DNA of 64,000 nt. Origin: Manis javanica. Lineage: Eukaryota > Chordata > Mammalia > Pholidota > Manidae. Positions 21,447 through 36,400 of this stretch are shown one piece after another. The notes below the pieces were generated by a model that saw only the letters and a list, made by a program, of their open reading frames with translations, was not told where the DNA came from and ran no database searches. The first letter of the stretch is position 1, and each line of letters opens with the position of its first letter. The stretch covers positions 17,538,501-17,602,500 of the forward strand of contig NC_133167.1 of assembly GCF_040802235.1 (NCBI RefSeq). The letters run 5' to 3'. The position numbers and the translations under genes are program-made.

Positions 21447-24400
21447 CTTCAAAAGCAGAGAGTAAATGTGAAGGCTAGTTTCTGGCTCATCCTTCCTTCC
21501 TCTCCACACTCTGGGACTAGGGGTGGGATCCCAAAGACCCCAAACATGAGCCAGGAAGCTTCCTTAGGGAGATGAAGAACTCCAGGCAAAGGCTAAACAC
21601 AGCCTTCACAGAAAGGTTTCATCCACTCTTTCTTCCCACTGAATACTTGGGGTATCAGGTAGTATCTGTGCCAAGTCCATGAAGACATTAAATGTACCAG
21701 GTCAGATGGGAGAGTCACTTGCCCACAATCCATGGATGGCCTAGAACTACCTGCATTTCAGACTGGGCTCAACCCTCTTCCTAGAACAGTGTTCAGGCTC
21801 CTACTCAGCTGTACCTTTTCAGGCTAAAAGACAGCAGTTCCTGAAATCTTCCACCATGGGAGCAGGATGTCCCAAGCAGCCTTCAAACTCCCAAGGCTAA
21901 AGGCACTTTGTGTTGCCATGTAATGACTACCTTCTGGGTTACAGATCACTTGTCTCACTTTAGGCTCCTGAGTCACAGTGTCCTGTTCCACCCAGTATTT
22001 CCCCAGAAGGGCCAGCTTTGAGGATAGGCTGGTTCCCAAAGACAGAGAGCATCTGGTCAGGCAGCCTGGAGGCTGGAGCTGAGGCAAAAATATGGGGGCT
22101 ACATTTTTCCTGCCTGGAATATCTCACTCACCCCCAAAATGCCACTCTATTTTAGTATCCTCTCCCTGCCAAAGAAAAAGCTCAGGAGTGCTCAATTCTG
22201 GCAGAGGGCACTATGGGGTGATGCCTCTGATCCAGGGTCATTACTCACGGCAGGCCCACCACCCTATTCCGTGCTGTTCAGTTCTGCAGACCCCCTCCTT
22301 CTCTGTTACATGTGAGGGGGCCCTGGCTTCTCCTGCTCCCCAGCTAAGCAGTTACCTACTCACCCTAACATGATCTGGTTTTGCGGGTGGATGCAACTGT
22401 TCGCCACCCCTTCTCCTTTCTGGGGCCATCCTCCGCTGAAGAGAGGTCATGGGGCGGAACAAGGCAAAACTACTTGTTTTAAGTCCTAGGATGGAGGTTT
22501 ACGGACCATTTGTTCATTTCGAATGGTCCTCCTCCTCCTCTTCCATTTACCCCAGCAGGACAGGAGTTGTCCCTGCCCCTTAAACAATGCAATCATTTTG
22601 CAGTGACCCCAGTGACCAGGCCTGTGACTAGGGAGCAGGGGACACCAGGCAGTGACTACCTGGTGGGCTCTTCTTCTGAACAGACAAGGCAGCCCACGAC
22701 TACGTATGACGCCCAGCCTCCGTCCGGCATATGACAGGCTGGCCAGGTCAGGCTTCCTTCTGCTATACCTAGCTGCCAGTTCACCTCCTGGCCTCTACTA
22801 AACTGTATGTCTCTTCACTGGGTCCTGAAAGTGGCACAAAATTGGTTGCCCCCACTTGAGGTCACCAAAGTAGTGCCCAAGTGAGAAGAAGAACACACCT
22901 GTGGAAAGCAAGCAGGGAAAGGGGAACTTGTCAACTCCAGGATGGAGGCAAGGTTCTGGAGGGGCAGCAAGAGGATGTGTGTTCCAGGGCACATGCTCTC
23001 TCCTGCCTCCCCATCTTTGTTAGTTTCCCCATTTTAGGCTATGCCAGGAAGCTGCAGAGTAGAAGAAACTGCTGCCATTTGTTGCCTCTTTAAGCAGAGG
23101 CTCTAGCTACAAAGGCTGACCGCCACTCCTTAGGCTATGAGCAGCAGGCACACAGCTACCGCAGTAAGAGGGCTTTAGTACCAATTACCTGATGAGATAA
23201 GGGCAGTTTCTAAAGCCTTTGCCTAAAGTGTCCTGGGTGATTTAACCTGCCCTGTAGGTTGTTTCTGAGATCGAAAACCTCCTGCTCAGGTATGTAAGAG
23301 TCAGACAACTCTCTCATCCTGTCAAGTGGCAGCAGAAATTAACTTGGCAGAAGAGGCCTCACCTGCCAGGAGAGGGAACTTGAAGCCCTATGCCCACCAT
23401 ACCCACCCTTGGTGGCAAAGGTACTTCAAGATACTGGGTGTTGGCAAATCCACTGGCCATGAGTGTGGGAAGGCTGAATTCACCTCAAGACTTGAATTCA
23501 ATGGGCACGAAAGCTACCCCATGAGCACCCGTTACCTTATCTTGACAACAAGACTGCTTGAACTTCACAAGAAGGGGAACCAATACCTAGCACCTTGCAC
23601 AAAGACCTAAATCCCTACCTAGGTTCTAAACCACACCGGCCTCTCCTGCATGCAGAACTGCATGCTGCTGAGAGCTCTACTCAACATGTGAGTCCCTGAT
23701 AAAGACAAGCCCCTCTCCATGCAAAATTCCTGCTGAGAAAAAGAAAAGCAAAGCACCAGGAAAGAGAGCGCTTAAGGGCTGGTTCCAGGCCTATTTACTC
23801 AACTAAATGTCCTTAAGCAAATCAGTTCATTTCTCCAGGAAGACCTCGAGAAGGACAAGACTGACCTTTCAACTCCAGCCCACAGAGAGCAAAGCTTTCT
23901 CAGTAAGTATCCCTTATTTTCTTCTGGCTGCTGTTTGTTCTCCTAGTACCCCAAGATGGGGAAGCAAGGAAACCACATGTAGATCATCTAGAATCGAAAA
24001 CCTGTCCACCTCATCTTTAGTCTGTCAGGTAGCTATAGGCCCAACTTTGCCTGCCCAGACACACGTCAGAGGCCAGCATTCCTTCCACTGCCTTCTTGGT
24101 GGGCTCAGGGCAGGAAGGGCCCTGCTGTGGGACGGCCCTACTTACGTGATTGTTTTCATTTCTTTCTTCTCAGCATCTGGGCGTGCGCGGTTCAGCACCT
24201 TGAGGAAGTCAGATGTTTTTGCTCGCATACGTGTGTGAATATAGGCCTGAGTGCAAAAACAATAGGTACCAAAATAGAGTCAGGTTCTAGAATGACAGCT
24301 TTGCTTTCATTAGAAGTTATCAGAAAGGTTTGGGGAACAGACACCTTGGGACTGACACAGGCTCAGGCAGGTAGGTAGGAGGACAACCCTTTCTGGAGAC

Positions 24401-27400
24401 AAGTTGTCCCTGCTATGGGGAGGGGTCGGGGAGAGAAGCAAGAGGGCCATGGTTTCCTGAAGACTCCAGAACCATTTACTTAAGAATTCACAGAATGGCC
24501 TGGACTACAGGATGCAGTTGCTGACTCTGTGGAGACAGACCCGGAGCCTAAGAGCTGAGTGTGGCTCCTCTCACCTTAGAGCACTTGATGTGGTAGTGCA
24601 GGTAGTCCCGGAACGTGTGGATCAGGTTGATGGTGTTGTCTCGAGCACTAGCATTGGTGTGGCGAGGGAACAGCACTGAGGTGGGGCACAAACAAAGCGT
24701 CAGGGTGTAGCACCAATGCCAAGGGTGGGAAGCCCAATAGCCTAGAGTCACCTCCAATCTTTCCTGGCGTAAGTACAACCCACTAGTTTCATTATGTCAG
24801 GCTTCATCAGGGTTCTCTCTCCCTGAGATGAGGAAGGGGTAAATACCATCCCAGGGCAATATGAAGGAGTGCAGAAGGATGAAACAGAAATGGAGGGGAG
24901 CACGGCAGAAAACTAGGGCTCCCCAGGGAAAGGGCTTGGTTCTGGGCATTCATTCTGGGTCTGATTCTATTCTGTGGCTATGCATTCTGAAATTCATCCT
25001 CTGCCTGCCACAAAAATGCTAGCTGCCATTCTATAGCTCAGCAGTCTCTCTGAAAGGCAATACTACTGGCTACCTGTGTGGACTTTGGAAAAAAACACTT
25101 TACCCTAAGAAATCAGGATCAGGAAGCAAAGCCTGTCATCCTAGGTGCTTAAGCAGAATAAGCCTTCAGAGATTCCAGAGAAGAGCCGGTGGTCTTGTGG
25201 TGAAAACCACACACTAAGGTGTAAGGGGTAAGGTAAACTCTCTTGATGAGGACAGTCAGGAGGAGCTGCTTTGGCTGGGGGCTGAGAACCCCCCACGGTG
25301 CCAACCACTGAAGCCTCATGCAGTCACGCAGCCTCTAAACTGGGTAGACCTGTCCCCCTCTCCTTTTGACTTCTTGGATCCTCTCTATCTTCTGCACCTA
25401 CCCTACTCAGTGGACTCATCATCAGCAAAATCCCAAGTCTGAAGATTTGCTGAAATGAAAAGGAATGCCTAATAATAAAAGGTGGGACCCGTGTTAATCT
25501 TTCCTGAATAGAAACGACCAGGATAGGAGATAATCACACTGCACAGAATCTAAGATGCTGGTGACTGGGAGTTTTACCGTTAGTTTTTGAACCACAGAGA
25601 GAGAGATGCTGCCAATTAGAGTGTGACATGCCATGCACTCTAAGTTGCATCCCAACCTCAAAGACAGTGATGTGAAAATAATTGAGCAACTTAATGAAAT
25701 AATGGTAAAATCAACTCTCTCATCACCCATAAACTGGTAGACCTTCAGCACTGAGGGGAAATAAAAGGAGACATTTTAATGCCATCAGGTGCAGAGGATA
25801 AGATGTTATGCCAAACTGGCAGCTATAGCAATGAGCAAGCTCACTAGGCTGAAGGAACTGTAAGAAGGGAAAACCTGAATTTCTTCAGTGGAAGAGTGGA
25901 GTAAGTGCATGGCTGCAGCTCTGGCTTAATAAGCAAGGCCAAATGACAGAGAATTCCACCCCCAGCTGCTTAGCAGTGCTTATGTGGTCCTAACTTCTAA
26001 AACTTGACATGAGAGGCTATGTTTCCTTTAGGACTGAAGAAGAACAGGAGAAAAAGGGAAATGGTTACTGAATGAAATAGCAGGTGACCTCACTCAGTGT
26101 TCTGTGACACACCTCCTACAGTTATGGCAATGGCACCAGGAACAGTACGATATGCCTGGTTTCATTCCCCTGAACAGTTTAGCAAAAGTCTGTCCGGGCT
26201 CAGGCACTTTGCAGTCTGAAAGTCAAGTGCACCCGGGCAGCAACCCCACCCGGCTTACCGAAGGTAATATAGCCAATGTTGTCCCCTACGGCAGCATCAG
26301 TGTCTTTTAGCTCCAGAGGAGGTTCCCTGTGGCTAAAGAGGACTTGTGGGGCTGTGTGGCTGGCTCTGCGTCCTTCTTTGAACTCCTGCCAGGATGAAGC
26401 AAAAAGCCATCAGAAAAGAATCTGGTGTAAGATGAACAGCAACTTATGCTACGAGGTTTTCCCCATGAGGTGTGACCTTTGTAGCTCTATGGCCCTACAG
26501 ATGCCTAACATGAAATATAAGGTGCTGGCTGTATCGATGCCCTTTAGATTCAGAAAGGAGAGATTATATAGTATTTAACAAGTCTGATTTTCAAAATGTT
26601 ATTTAAAGCACTATTAATCATCTTCCTTTTCTCTTATTTTGGAACACAGACCATAAAATTACAGGATTTAACAGACAACAAATTGCAAAGCACCAGGAGA
26701 ATCCGATTATATTTAGGATAAGGACTACTATTTATTAGTTTCTTTTGACTTTATGTGGAAAGAGGTTGTATTTTTCAGGAAATGTTTAAAATTTCAGGGT
26801 GAATGGAACCAAGACTTCAAGATGAAGTCTTAACCACTTTTAGCTTTGTATCACTTCCCTCACCTCCATATGCATGAACACCATGCCTTCTCTGGGCTCT
26901 GGGCCTTTGCACAAGCCTTGTTTCACCAAGGTATGTCTTAGATCGTGTTACTATTTCTAATTCATCAACAACTTTAGACCAAATTTAAGCCCCTCTTGGG
27001 GGCAGAAGACAATGGAGCTAAAGGAGCTGAGTTGTGTCAGGGTTTGCTGAGAAAAGGACACTATCTGACATGAGAACTGAAACCCTGATTTTTAATTTTG
27101 GCTGTGGAATGGTCCTGCACAAAATATCACCACTCTGCATAAGAGCTCCTCACCCTCACCATCCTCATCAAACTACAGAAAAATGACTGAAGATGTAAAA
27201 ACCAGGCCATTCCTTCTGGGTTCTAATCTCCAAACCTTAAGCTTTCCCAACCCATACATTCCTGTGTAAAAAGACAAGTAGTAGAAGGCATCCTGTCTCA
27301 ACCCTGACCTGTAATAAAACTAGATATTCCAGCAATGCCAGTAAAACTGTATGATCCAATTCACTGAGTGATGGCAGAAGGATGGAACCAAGGGCTTGCC

Positions 27401-30400
27401 AAGGCCTCTGAGTTTTGAGTCCCGAAAGCATGGTCACACCACCATTTGGTCTGCAATTATCTTCTACTGCTGCTCAAATATTACCTCTCATAATACTGTC
27501 TTCAACAGACCAGGGCAGCTGGTTGTTCTCTCCTTAAGAGTTCCATGTCTTTACTACAAACTTCTACTATTATACTTTAATATTCATTAATCCATCTAGC
27601 TTCCCTACCAGGTTATAAGTTCCTCAAGCCAAAGGATCTGGCTTTATTCATCTCTGGCTTGCTCAATGACAGAAAGCACTTTCACCTTAACTAACTTACT
27701 GTCATCACGCTGTAAGGAAGGAGCAGATATGTTTCCATTTGCAGGTAGGAATAATGCACACTAGTTAGCAAGCCCTCAGCAAATTAATGGCAAAGCAAGG
27801 GTAACACAGGTGCAGTTCTAATGCCCAGTCTTGGACCTCGCCAAGATACAGAACAGGTAGGTAACTGTCTGCAAGCATTTTCTTGTGTTAATAAGGTTCC
27901 TGAAGGTTCCAATTCACTGGTACATGTGGCATTCACAACCAGATGCGGTATTTATAAATTTGTGGTGACTTACTAGCATTGTGTAATACATTTAAGACTT
28001 GGTTAACAATATACTTCTGATTTGGGACTCTCCTTTAGCCAGTCTCAGGTCTTTGCTCCTCCATGGTTCTCTCTATAATAAACACTTCAGAACCAACCAC
28101 CAACCATCCCCAATAGCTCTTAGATTTCATTAGTGTCTTTGTTACATATGTATCAGCCATACTGCCTGTTTTTTTCTCCCTACAGCTAGGTTGTCTTTTG
28201 AGCGTCATATTACTTCTCTTTTCCATCAAAGCATAATTTATCATAGGAATTTCTGAATAAACCTAAGTATACACAGAAATTTAGTATATGATAAAGGTAG
28301 CACCTTAAAACAGTAGTGTAAACAAGAGCTTTTAAATAATTGCTACTGGGACAAGTCAGCAGCCATTTAGAAAAAAAGACATCCATTTTTCATACAGTAT
28401 ACCAGGAAAAATCCAAGCAGATACAGAAGATTTGTGTGTCAAGTAAGAAATTGAAAAAAGTAGTACAAAAAAAATATAGGGAAATTCTTTACAACTTGGA
28501 GTAAGAAAGAATTTCTAACTACAACTCAAAATTCAGAGGCCATAAAAGAGAAGATTGATGAATTTAGCTGTGTGAAAATAAACTTCTGCATGGGGATAAA
28601 TTTGCAACTTTTATCACAGACAAACAACTAATTTCCCAACTATATAAAAAAATTGAGAAGATCAATAACCCAACAGAAAAATGGGTAAAGGACATAAAAA
28701 GATCTCACAGGAAAAGAAAAACAGCCTTCATCATAAGAAAAAATTTTTTGACCTTGTTCAACAGTGACCATTTTTAACCCATCAGATTGGCAGAAATCCC
28801 TAAGTTTGACAGCAGAGCCTGGGGAAATGGGCATTCTCATGCACTGTAGGTGGGAAGGAAAAAGATACCACCTCTTTGGAGAGTTTGGCAGTATCTACTA
28901 TAAGTACTGACTTTGATTCAGTGTTGCTGTTCAGGAAAACATCCTATAGACACAACCACACATGTATACACACAGAAGGGTCTTTAAAATAACACATTCA
29001 CAACTGCCTAAGAAGTAGATTGCTTGTCTTGTTTCTGAACATCCACTTAACTTTTCTTAGTTACTTAATTACTGGACTGACTTTAAGATACAATGTGAAA
29101 GAATTCTCATTCACCACACTCTACTCTCCAAAAATGTAACTTGTTCCTAGTGCTTTTCACAGAATAAGCACTGGAATGATTACTCCACCAGACTTTCTCT
29201 CCTACTCAGCTCGGATGCTATAAATACAGTGCACCAAAGCTGAGCACCAGGACATCCACGTGAGCAGGGAAAGGAAGCCCCCTCTCTTTCCTAAAGGCAG
29301 TTAAGCGTCCCTCAGAGTCAGCCTGCCAAATGACAGAAGCAGGAATCAGGCTCTGACTAGGGTGGAGGAGCACGCCCACATGACAGAGCCCACTGAGACC
29401 CAAGGCAAGCAGATGGGTGACCAAGAGGAATTTCAAACAGTGTCCCCAGGTCACACAATATTCGGTGTTTGGCATCCATTGTTCTTTCTCCTGAAATCTA
29501 AAGTAACAAGGCCCATAAAAATTCTCAGATGATTCACACTGGGAGAAAATGTACAAAGTTTGAGTCCAGGTTTCTATGGTCATTTCAAATAAATTACTGC
29601 AGCCTTTGAATTTGGAGAGGGGAGCAGGGCAGATGGCTTCCTGAGCAGAGCTTTTCACATTCCTAGACACCAGATGGGCCTGCCTGGTGCCAGGCCAGTC
29701 ACTAAGTGCAGATACTGTCACTGCAGAAATGCAGAGACACTTTTCCCTTTTAGACAAGCACCCGACCACATGTACTTGAGGGAGTTGTTTAAATTCACAG
29801 GCAAAAAAAGAATACACTACATTTTCCTAAGGAGAAAATTTCCAGTAAACTCTCCAAGATAAGATCTGTTTGAAGCACAAAAATAAATTAAGACGTCGTC
29901 TGGAATAAAATGGAACAAGACTGGTAAAAAAACCAGCCAAATCTAAATATATCTTCATAGCTTTTAAAATTAGTTTGTCAGACTGGATTTAGCCCCATTT
30001 CTAAGCTTCTGCACTTAATCCCCCTGTCAATTCTGCATAAAGGCACATGAAATGCCTGCCTTGACTTACATTTAGGACCCAAGAAGTATATATCCATATG
30101 CCTATGTGGATACAAACAGGTGCATTTTCATGAAGTTTAGTTCTCTCAAATGCTGGAAGGACAATATTCCCATTTTTCTGTATAGGGGCTCTCAAATGAG
30201 AGTTTCTGATTAATAAGCCTAAACACAAAAGCCACTAGAGATGGATCAAATTGAGGATATTACTTTTTGAAGATTTCCCTAGCCACTGAGAAACATTACA
30301 CATAACACATCTTCACTATATTAAGCACAACTATCTTTCAATTCTATCTGGCAGAAAAGATTCTGTCCCAGAATTCTTATATCACATCACTCTGCCAAAA

Positions 30401-33400
30401 ACAGAATGAATGTACAAGTTTTTTGAAAATTGAACCAGTGCACTAGATTATGAATGCTGAGCCCTCTCAGATGAAACCAGCCTGGATGCCACTTTACCAA
30501 TGAGCTTTCGTGTCCTAGAGCCAGCAACTGGTTAGCAGACAGCATGACAAAACTATGATAAGTGTACTGTACGAGACTTGAGTCCAACTGTTAAGTGTCC
30601 TGCTAACCCCCGCCCCCACTGCTCTTAGTAGAGGAGCTTCTGAGGGAGGTTCTGTAGTGACCTTGATCAAACTCAGGCTGATTTTCTACCTTATTAATGC
30701 ATTATCTACCACTAAAGGATCTTCTGTAGACTCCATTCTGAAGATTTTAGGATAAACCAAGCCAAGAACAGACATTGCTAGAAACCTGAGGAAGCACAAG
30801 AAAGTAGGAAATGCAACCAAGCTTTCAATAAAAAACCGCCTGGCAGGAAGGATGCTTGATATTCAGTTGTACTGTTAGTATGCTTAATATTCAACTTTCC
30901 CTCTAGTCCAGTCCTGCTAAAATCACACTCAGTGGGTTTGCTGGGGGCTGTTAAAATCTTCAACAAGGGCCAGCATCAACAGAGCTGTCAGTTCTCTTTT
31001 CTACTCAAAGCATACGGTGTGCTTTGGTGCCAAGGCATAAATCACCATGGCATGGTTTCTCCCCCAAGACGTCTGTTCCATACCTGCATGAATACCTTTC
31101 CAATGACCACATCGTCATCATCCTTAAACACTGTGCTGAAGACTACTGTGACTCTGTCCTTTTTAGACTCAACATACCTGAGGAGAACAAAACCCATATG
31201 CAAGTAAGTACAGAATCATCATGGGGGTTTGTCAAGAACTCCATCTGTAAGCGAAGGAGGGTAAAGTCATAAATCTCTAATTCTTAAGACAACGCACGCT
31301 GGGTGAGATTACATATTTATGGTCAGCAAAGTTAGTATAATAAATGCATGCCCTAGAGGGGCAGGAGATGAAAATCACCGAAAATGGAGGTTGTTAGCTT
31401 GTTTGTATGGTTTGACCTGGAATCTAGAGTTAGTGATTCTCAGAACTCCTAGACAGAAAAACTCTTAAATAAAAAAAATTCCTTTATAGACTGTGTGCTT
31501 CATGGTATGTAGATGATCTCAAAGTTGCAGTTAACACAGAACCTAAGGTTACCCTCTGCCTTCTGATTATCCATGCTATGTTACTGAAGGGGACTAAGAA
31601 TAGCGGTGCCTTAAAGCACTCTTTTTATCTTTTGCCAACTTGCAATTATCTGCAGACTAGAAGAAGTGTCTTATGAGCAAAACACTTCAGGGGAATCACA
31701 CAACAGAGCTAGCTGTATGTCTTTCAGTAAACGCGTTAGACAGAGCCACACCCATGCTTCAGGACACATTCTATACTCACATGGTCTCGTCATCCCTATA
31801 ATGGATAACTGCCCTGTTCTCTCCTTCTCTGCCCTCTTCTTGGAACTGGAAGTATTTCTCAAAGACAGAGGCAAAACAATTTCGTTTCAACATGCCAGCT
31901 TGATGCACAATGGAATCCTTGGATGCGGGCAGATTTTCAAGGTCATATAGCAAAGAAACATTGTATCCTGGAGGGAAAAAAACACCCAGCAGCTGTATTA
32001 AAAAAAACTTTCCAGCTTCTAACATTTTATTTTGTCTCAGCATCCATACTTTTAACCCAGGTGGAATGGTGTCCATTCTTACCTACTTCATAGGGCAAAG
32101 GAACTGAAATAAAACTTAAAATCACTGCAAAAATGCTATGCAAACATCTGAATCATTACCAAATATGACTGATTACAAATATGGAGTGGGAGGAAGTTAT
32201 AATCTGGGAACTTTAAAGTTCAGTGCCCCAGACACAGGGGGGTTGTGTATGCTGTCAAGCTCTAATGTGAGTTACACATTTTTCTATTTGTTTAACATGC
32301 CAAGTGCCAACATGGTCAACAGCTGGGTAGCTTTCTGGTAATATACTCCCTTACATGTCATTGTGAACCTTTTGTGGATGGAGGTAGGGTATGAAAAAAC
32401 CTAAAAAATTTATCTGTATATAAGTGCATAAATATATATAGAGATTTACCCTTGCCCCAGTGGCTTTTATTTGTAGACACTATAAAATTTTCAAAGTGTT
32501 TAAAATATTTTACTTTATTTGGTCTTGATAAGAATCCTTTGGATGGACAGTGACTGTAATGGTGTATGTGGAGGACTTGATAATATGGGTCAATGTAGTA
32601 ACCATAATATTGCTCATATGAAACCTTCATAAGATTGTACATCAATGATATCTTAATAATAATAATAAGGAAGAATTCTTTTAAGCACATAGGCCAGATA
32701 TAGTTATTCTCATTTTAGAGGAAAAAAAGAGGTTCAAAGAAGCAAAGTGCCCTGCCAAAAGCAGCAGGACAGAAGTGCAGAAAACTCTACTTTGAGTTGA
32801 ACAAACAGGTCCAAATCTTGGCCTTGTCTTGTGACCCTGGACAAATGGCCTAACCTCTGTAATTCCTGCATCTGTTTAAAAAGGGGTGGGGAGATGGGGG
32901 AGCCTGTTGGGAGAATTAAAAGAATGTACAGTATTTTATTAAAGTCCCCAGAACATATGAAGTCATCAATATATGGGCAGAAAAAGGACTGAAATCCAAG
33001 TCTACTGACCACTACATTATTCTGCCTCTTTACAGCATGTTGAGTACAAATTCCAACAAGGCTGGGACACTACTTTATATAATCAAATGATTAACATGTG
33101 CCAAAATGCCTATAGATGATTTTGCAAGAGTGTCTGTACATCACTGAGGATCATTTCATATTCTAGGTAACTGATGGGAATAATTTTACCAGAAGACCAC
33201 AATTTTACATTCTCAGTATTTTAAACCTTTGTATTTTTTTGCTATTTAATTTCTTCCCCAAGAGCATTCCTGAGGTCTGTGTTTTTTTGTCGGATCTATC
33301 CTCATGGACAGCATGGGTTATCTAGTCTCTGGTCTAGGCAGTACTTAGCACATTTTTGGCACTCCAGTGTTAAATAATATCAATGACCATTCCATTCTGG

Positions 33401-36400
33401 ATACCTGAAAACCAGATAATCAAATAGACGAGACTAGGTAAAAAAAAAAACATTTAAATTGGAGGTCTGCTAGCTTTAAGAAACCACATAAAACAAACTA
33501 AATAAAACCATAGCTAAAGCCAGACTTTAAGTAAGGCTTCTGATATGATAAAGAGAATATATTTAGGATTAAAAAAAAAAATCTAGTATGGCCTGCTGAG
33601 TTTTCCAAACTTCTAAACTCACAGAAAAAGAGGAGAGATGATACTTTCACACATTTTTATATTTTGCATTTTTATAAACACAAATTCTGCAATCTGGCAA
33701 TGTCTGTACTTAGCAGGAAACAGAAGAGAAAGTCCAGGAACAGAAACATAAGCTGTGTTATATTTCAGTTGTTTTGATAGATTTCACAATCTGAGCTGTG
33801 ACAAGCAAGCCCAAGAGTTCCTACATGATTTTTCAGTTCTAGTTCTGTTTCTTTCTGCCGTTCTTTCTGAAATTATTTGATTCCTCGCAAAGCTTAGTGT
33901 TATCTTTCTTTTGGTTTTTAAAATTTCAGCAATACGCTCATACTATCAATTTAGGGGTTAACACATTTTAGTATTCTTGTGGACTGCAGTCAAAGTTCTC
34001 ATCCGCAAATACTCCTAGTAACAAGTTACATTCCAAAGACAACTCTCTTTACTCAATATTCTGTTTCCAGAGCAGCATACAGAAGATATGGGAAGATATT
34101 CTAATGGTAGTGGTGAGGCAATATCATGTTAAAAAAAAAGTAGAGGAAATAAAGTAGCAAAAGTAACTGGTGTTAAAAGGAAGAGACAGACACATCTTCT
34201 TACTTAGAACAATTTGCTAATCAAGGCACCACAGTAATAATATTTGAGTAACACATATGTTCAATGGGTATTACTACTTACTTCTTGCTACTGGGCCCGG
34301 TTAAATGACTCAGAATTTGAGACCATAACTTAATCACAGGAATGAAAATTTTTTCCATTTTAAATTTTAAAGCAATGTAACATAGCTGTTCTAATCAAGG
34401 ATGGCCATGGTGTTTTTCAATTCCTCTGGCCACAGAGGCAGCAGAGATGATGTATTAGAAGAATGGCTTAAAAAAGGGGCTGAATTTTTCTTACTTGAAA
34501 ATGTGAGACTAGCTTTGACTATTTCTTTTTCCAAATGTGCAGTGTACAGAAAAAGGTGTTACAACCAACTATATTTCAACTAAAAAAACAAAACAAAACA
34601 AGAACCAAAATGTGTTATTAGAGGCTGGGGTAGGAATCAGTGTTTCCTGTGTCTTCTCAAATAGGCATTTTACTCATCATGAGGAAATGAAAGTGGCCTT
34701 CTAGCTGCAAGATTAAGGAAATTACTTGGCCTCAAGTAAAATGTTAAAAATGGCATACATCAATTCTGTACACCATACTGTGAACCACTGTTGGACAATG
34801 AAAAGCCCCTTAAAAGCAGTTTTTATAGAGAGGGTTGAAGTGGGAAGTTGGCTCACTCAAAAACATTTGTAAGACAAATAATATTTAAACAAAATCCTTT
34901 CCCTAAAAAAAGCACAGTATAAACAGGACCAGGCCTCTTTCCATGTTATTCCACAGTTGCTCATACTGCTACATACCTGATTCTGGATTTACCAAGAAAC
35001 TGCCGTATACCCTCTTTAATAGCTAGAAAATACAGAAACAAGTATGTTAATCCAAAGGCCATGACAATTCCATTATTTTTCCAGCACTATACTTGCCAAG
35101 CTTCCCCTAAACCAGCCTTCTTCCTAACTTTCATTTAGTGGATGGGAAAGTGGATACAGAGGGGAAGCAGATTTATCTGAGTTACCAAGCAAGTCATTCA
35201 TGGAACTGAAATTAAATCCAAAAGGTTAGTCTGGGGCCTGTTTTTCGATCAAGGCTTATCCCTTTACTCTTTTAGGACTTGGTCACACCGTTTGTATGTT
35301 CTCTGTTCTCCCCCAGATCATACATTGCACATAATCATCTTTATTTTCAAGAGAGCAGAAGGATGCCAAACTCAAGAGACAACAGATTACATTAGCAATC
35401 AACTAAGTACAGGCCAAACCACTAACCCAGGTGAATGAACAGATAAAACCAGAACTGTAAGGAACTGATTCCAGTTAGCCTGCTTGTTTTGTAAGCTCTG
35501 AAATTATTTAGTTCATCACCAGCTTTTTAAGGCAAAAGACAATGGATAATTTAACCTTAGACAGTTATTTAAACTTATGGGTCCATAGGAGGTTGAACTC
35601 TCTAAATGTCTTTTTCTCAAAACAAGTACTTACTCTGGCTGCTTTGCAGCCTTTGTGGAGTAAATGACAAAACAAAGAGGACCTTTTACACTTTCCTATT
35701 TCTTTGTCAGTGTGACTGCTTCATCTGGTGGAAGCAGGTGAACTGCTCCTAGGCTGACATGGTTTATAAGATAAATTTTACACTTTGGAAGGAATAGTTC
35801 TGACTTATACATTATATGGGACACATTTGGCAGTAGAAAGGCAGCTATTTGGTGATAGAAAAAGGTAAATATTAAAGCCACTAGAATTTAATAACCTCTT
35901 CAATATTCAGTAGTCTCAAATTTTAAGAGGCAAAACACAGACATGCCTTATTACTAACTCTCATTAGAAACATATACTTAGGGAGGGAAGGTGTCATGAC
36001 TATTCCACAAGCAGGTAAAACTAAGGCCAATATACTAACCCAGGCTGCAGGGCTTTGTCTCTAGGCATCACATTAACCATCTCCTTGTATTTTCTGGGTT
36101 ACCAAAAAAAGGGATACTTACTCTATGACAAGTAACCAAATTCAAAGTGAAGAGAAGTACAAACTTTTGTTTTAATTTTAAGTGTTACATGTGTATGTTT
36201 TAAACAATTCGATTAGCCAAAGAAAACCCAAGAACACAGGCAACACTAGCGGGGAGCCCCACACGAGCAGGCACCCCGTTGTTTGTGGCTGTATCTCAGT
36301 GCCCACACATCTGCATATAAGGACATGCCATAACAGGTCTTAGTATCAATGTTTTTCTTCTAATCTTATTTTTAATATAGTTTCTAGATATTAAAAAAAA

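Larger units (their letters stand above)
26386..31083 (-). other. ARPC2: ARPC2 intron 6
   Basis: 4.7 kb holding L2 pieces (26.88-26.99 and 27.59-27.70 kb), a MIR piece (27.70-27.83 kb) and an L1 fragment (28.43-29.0 kb). A 199-codon open frame at 29218-29817 has no recognised homology. Confidence 0.6.
31968..34976 (-). other. ARPC2: ARPC2 intron 4
   Basis: 3.0 kb containing an L1 3' end (32.50-32.68 kb) and two abutting MIR pieces in opposite orientation (32.70-32.96 kb). The rest is AT-rich with no gene seen. Confidence 0.6.
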
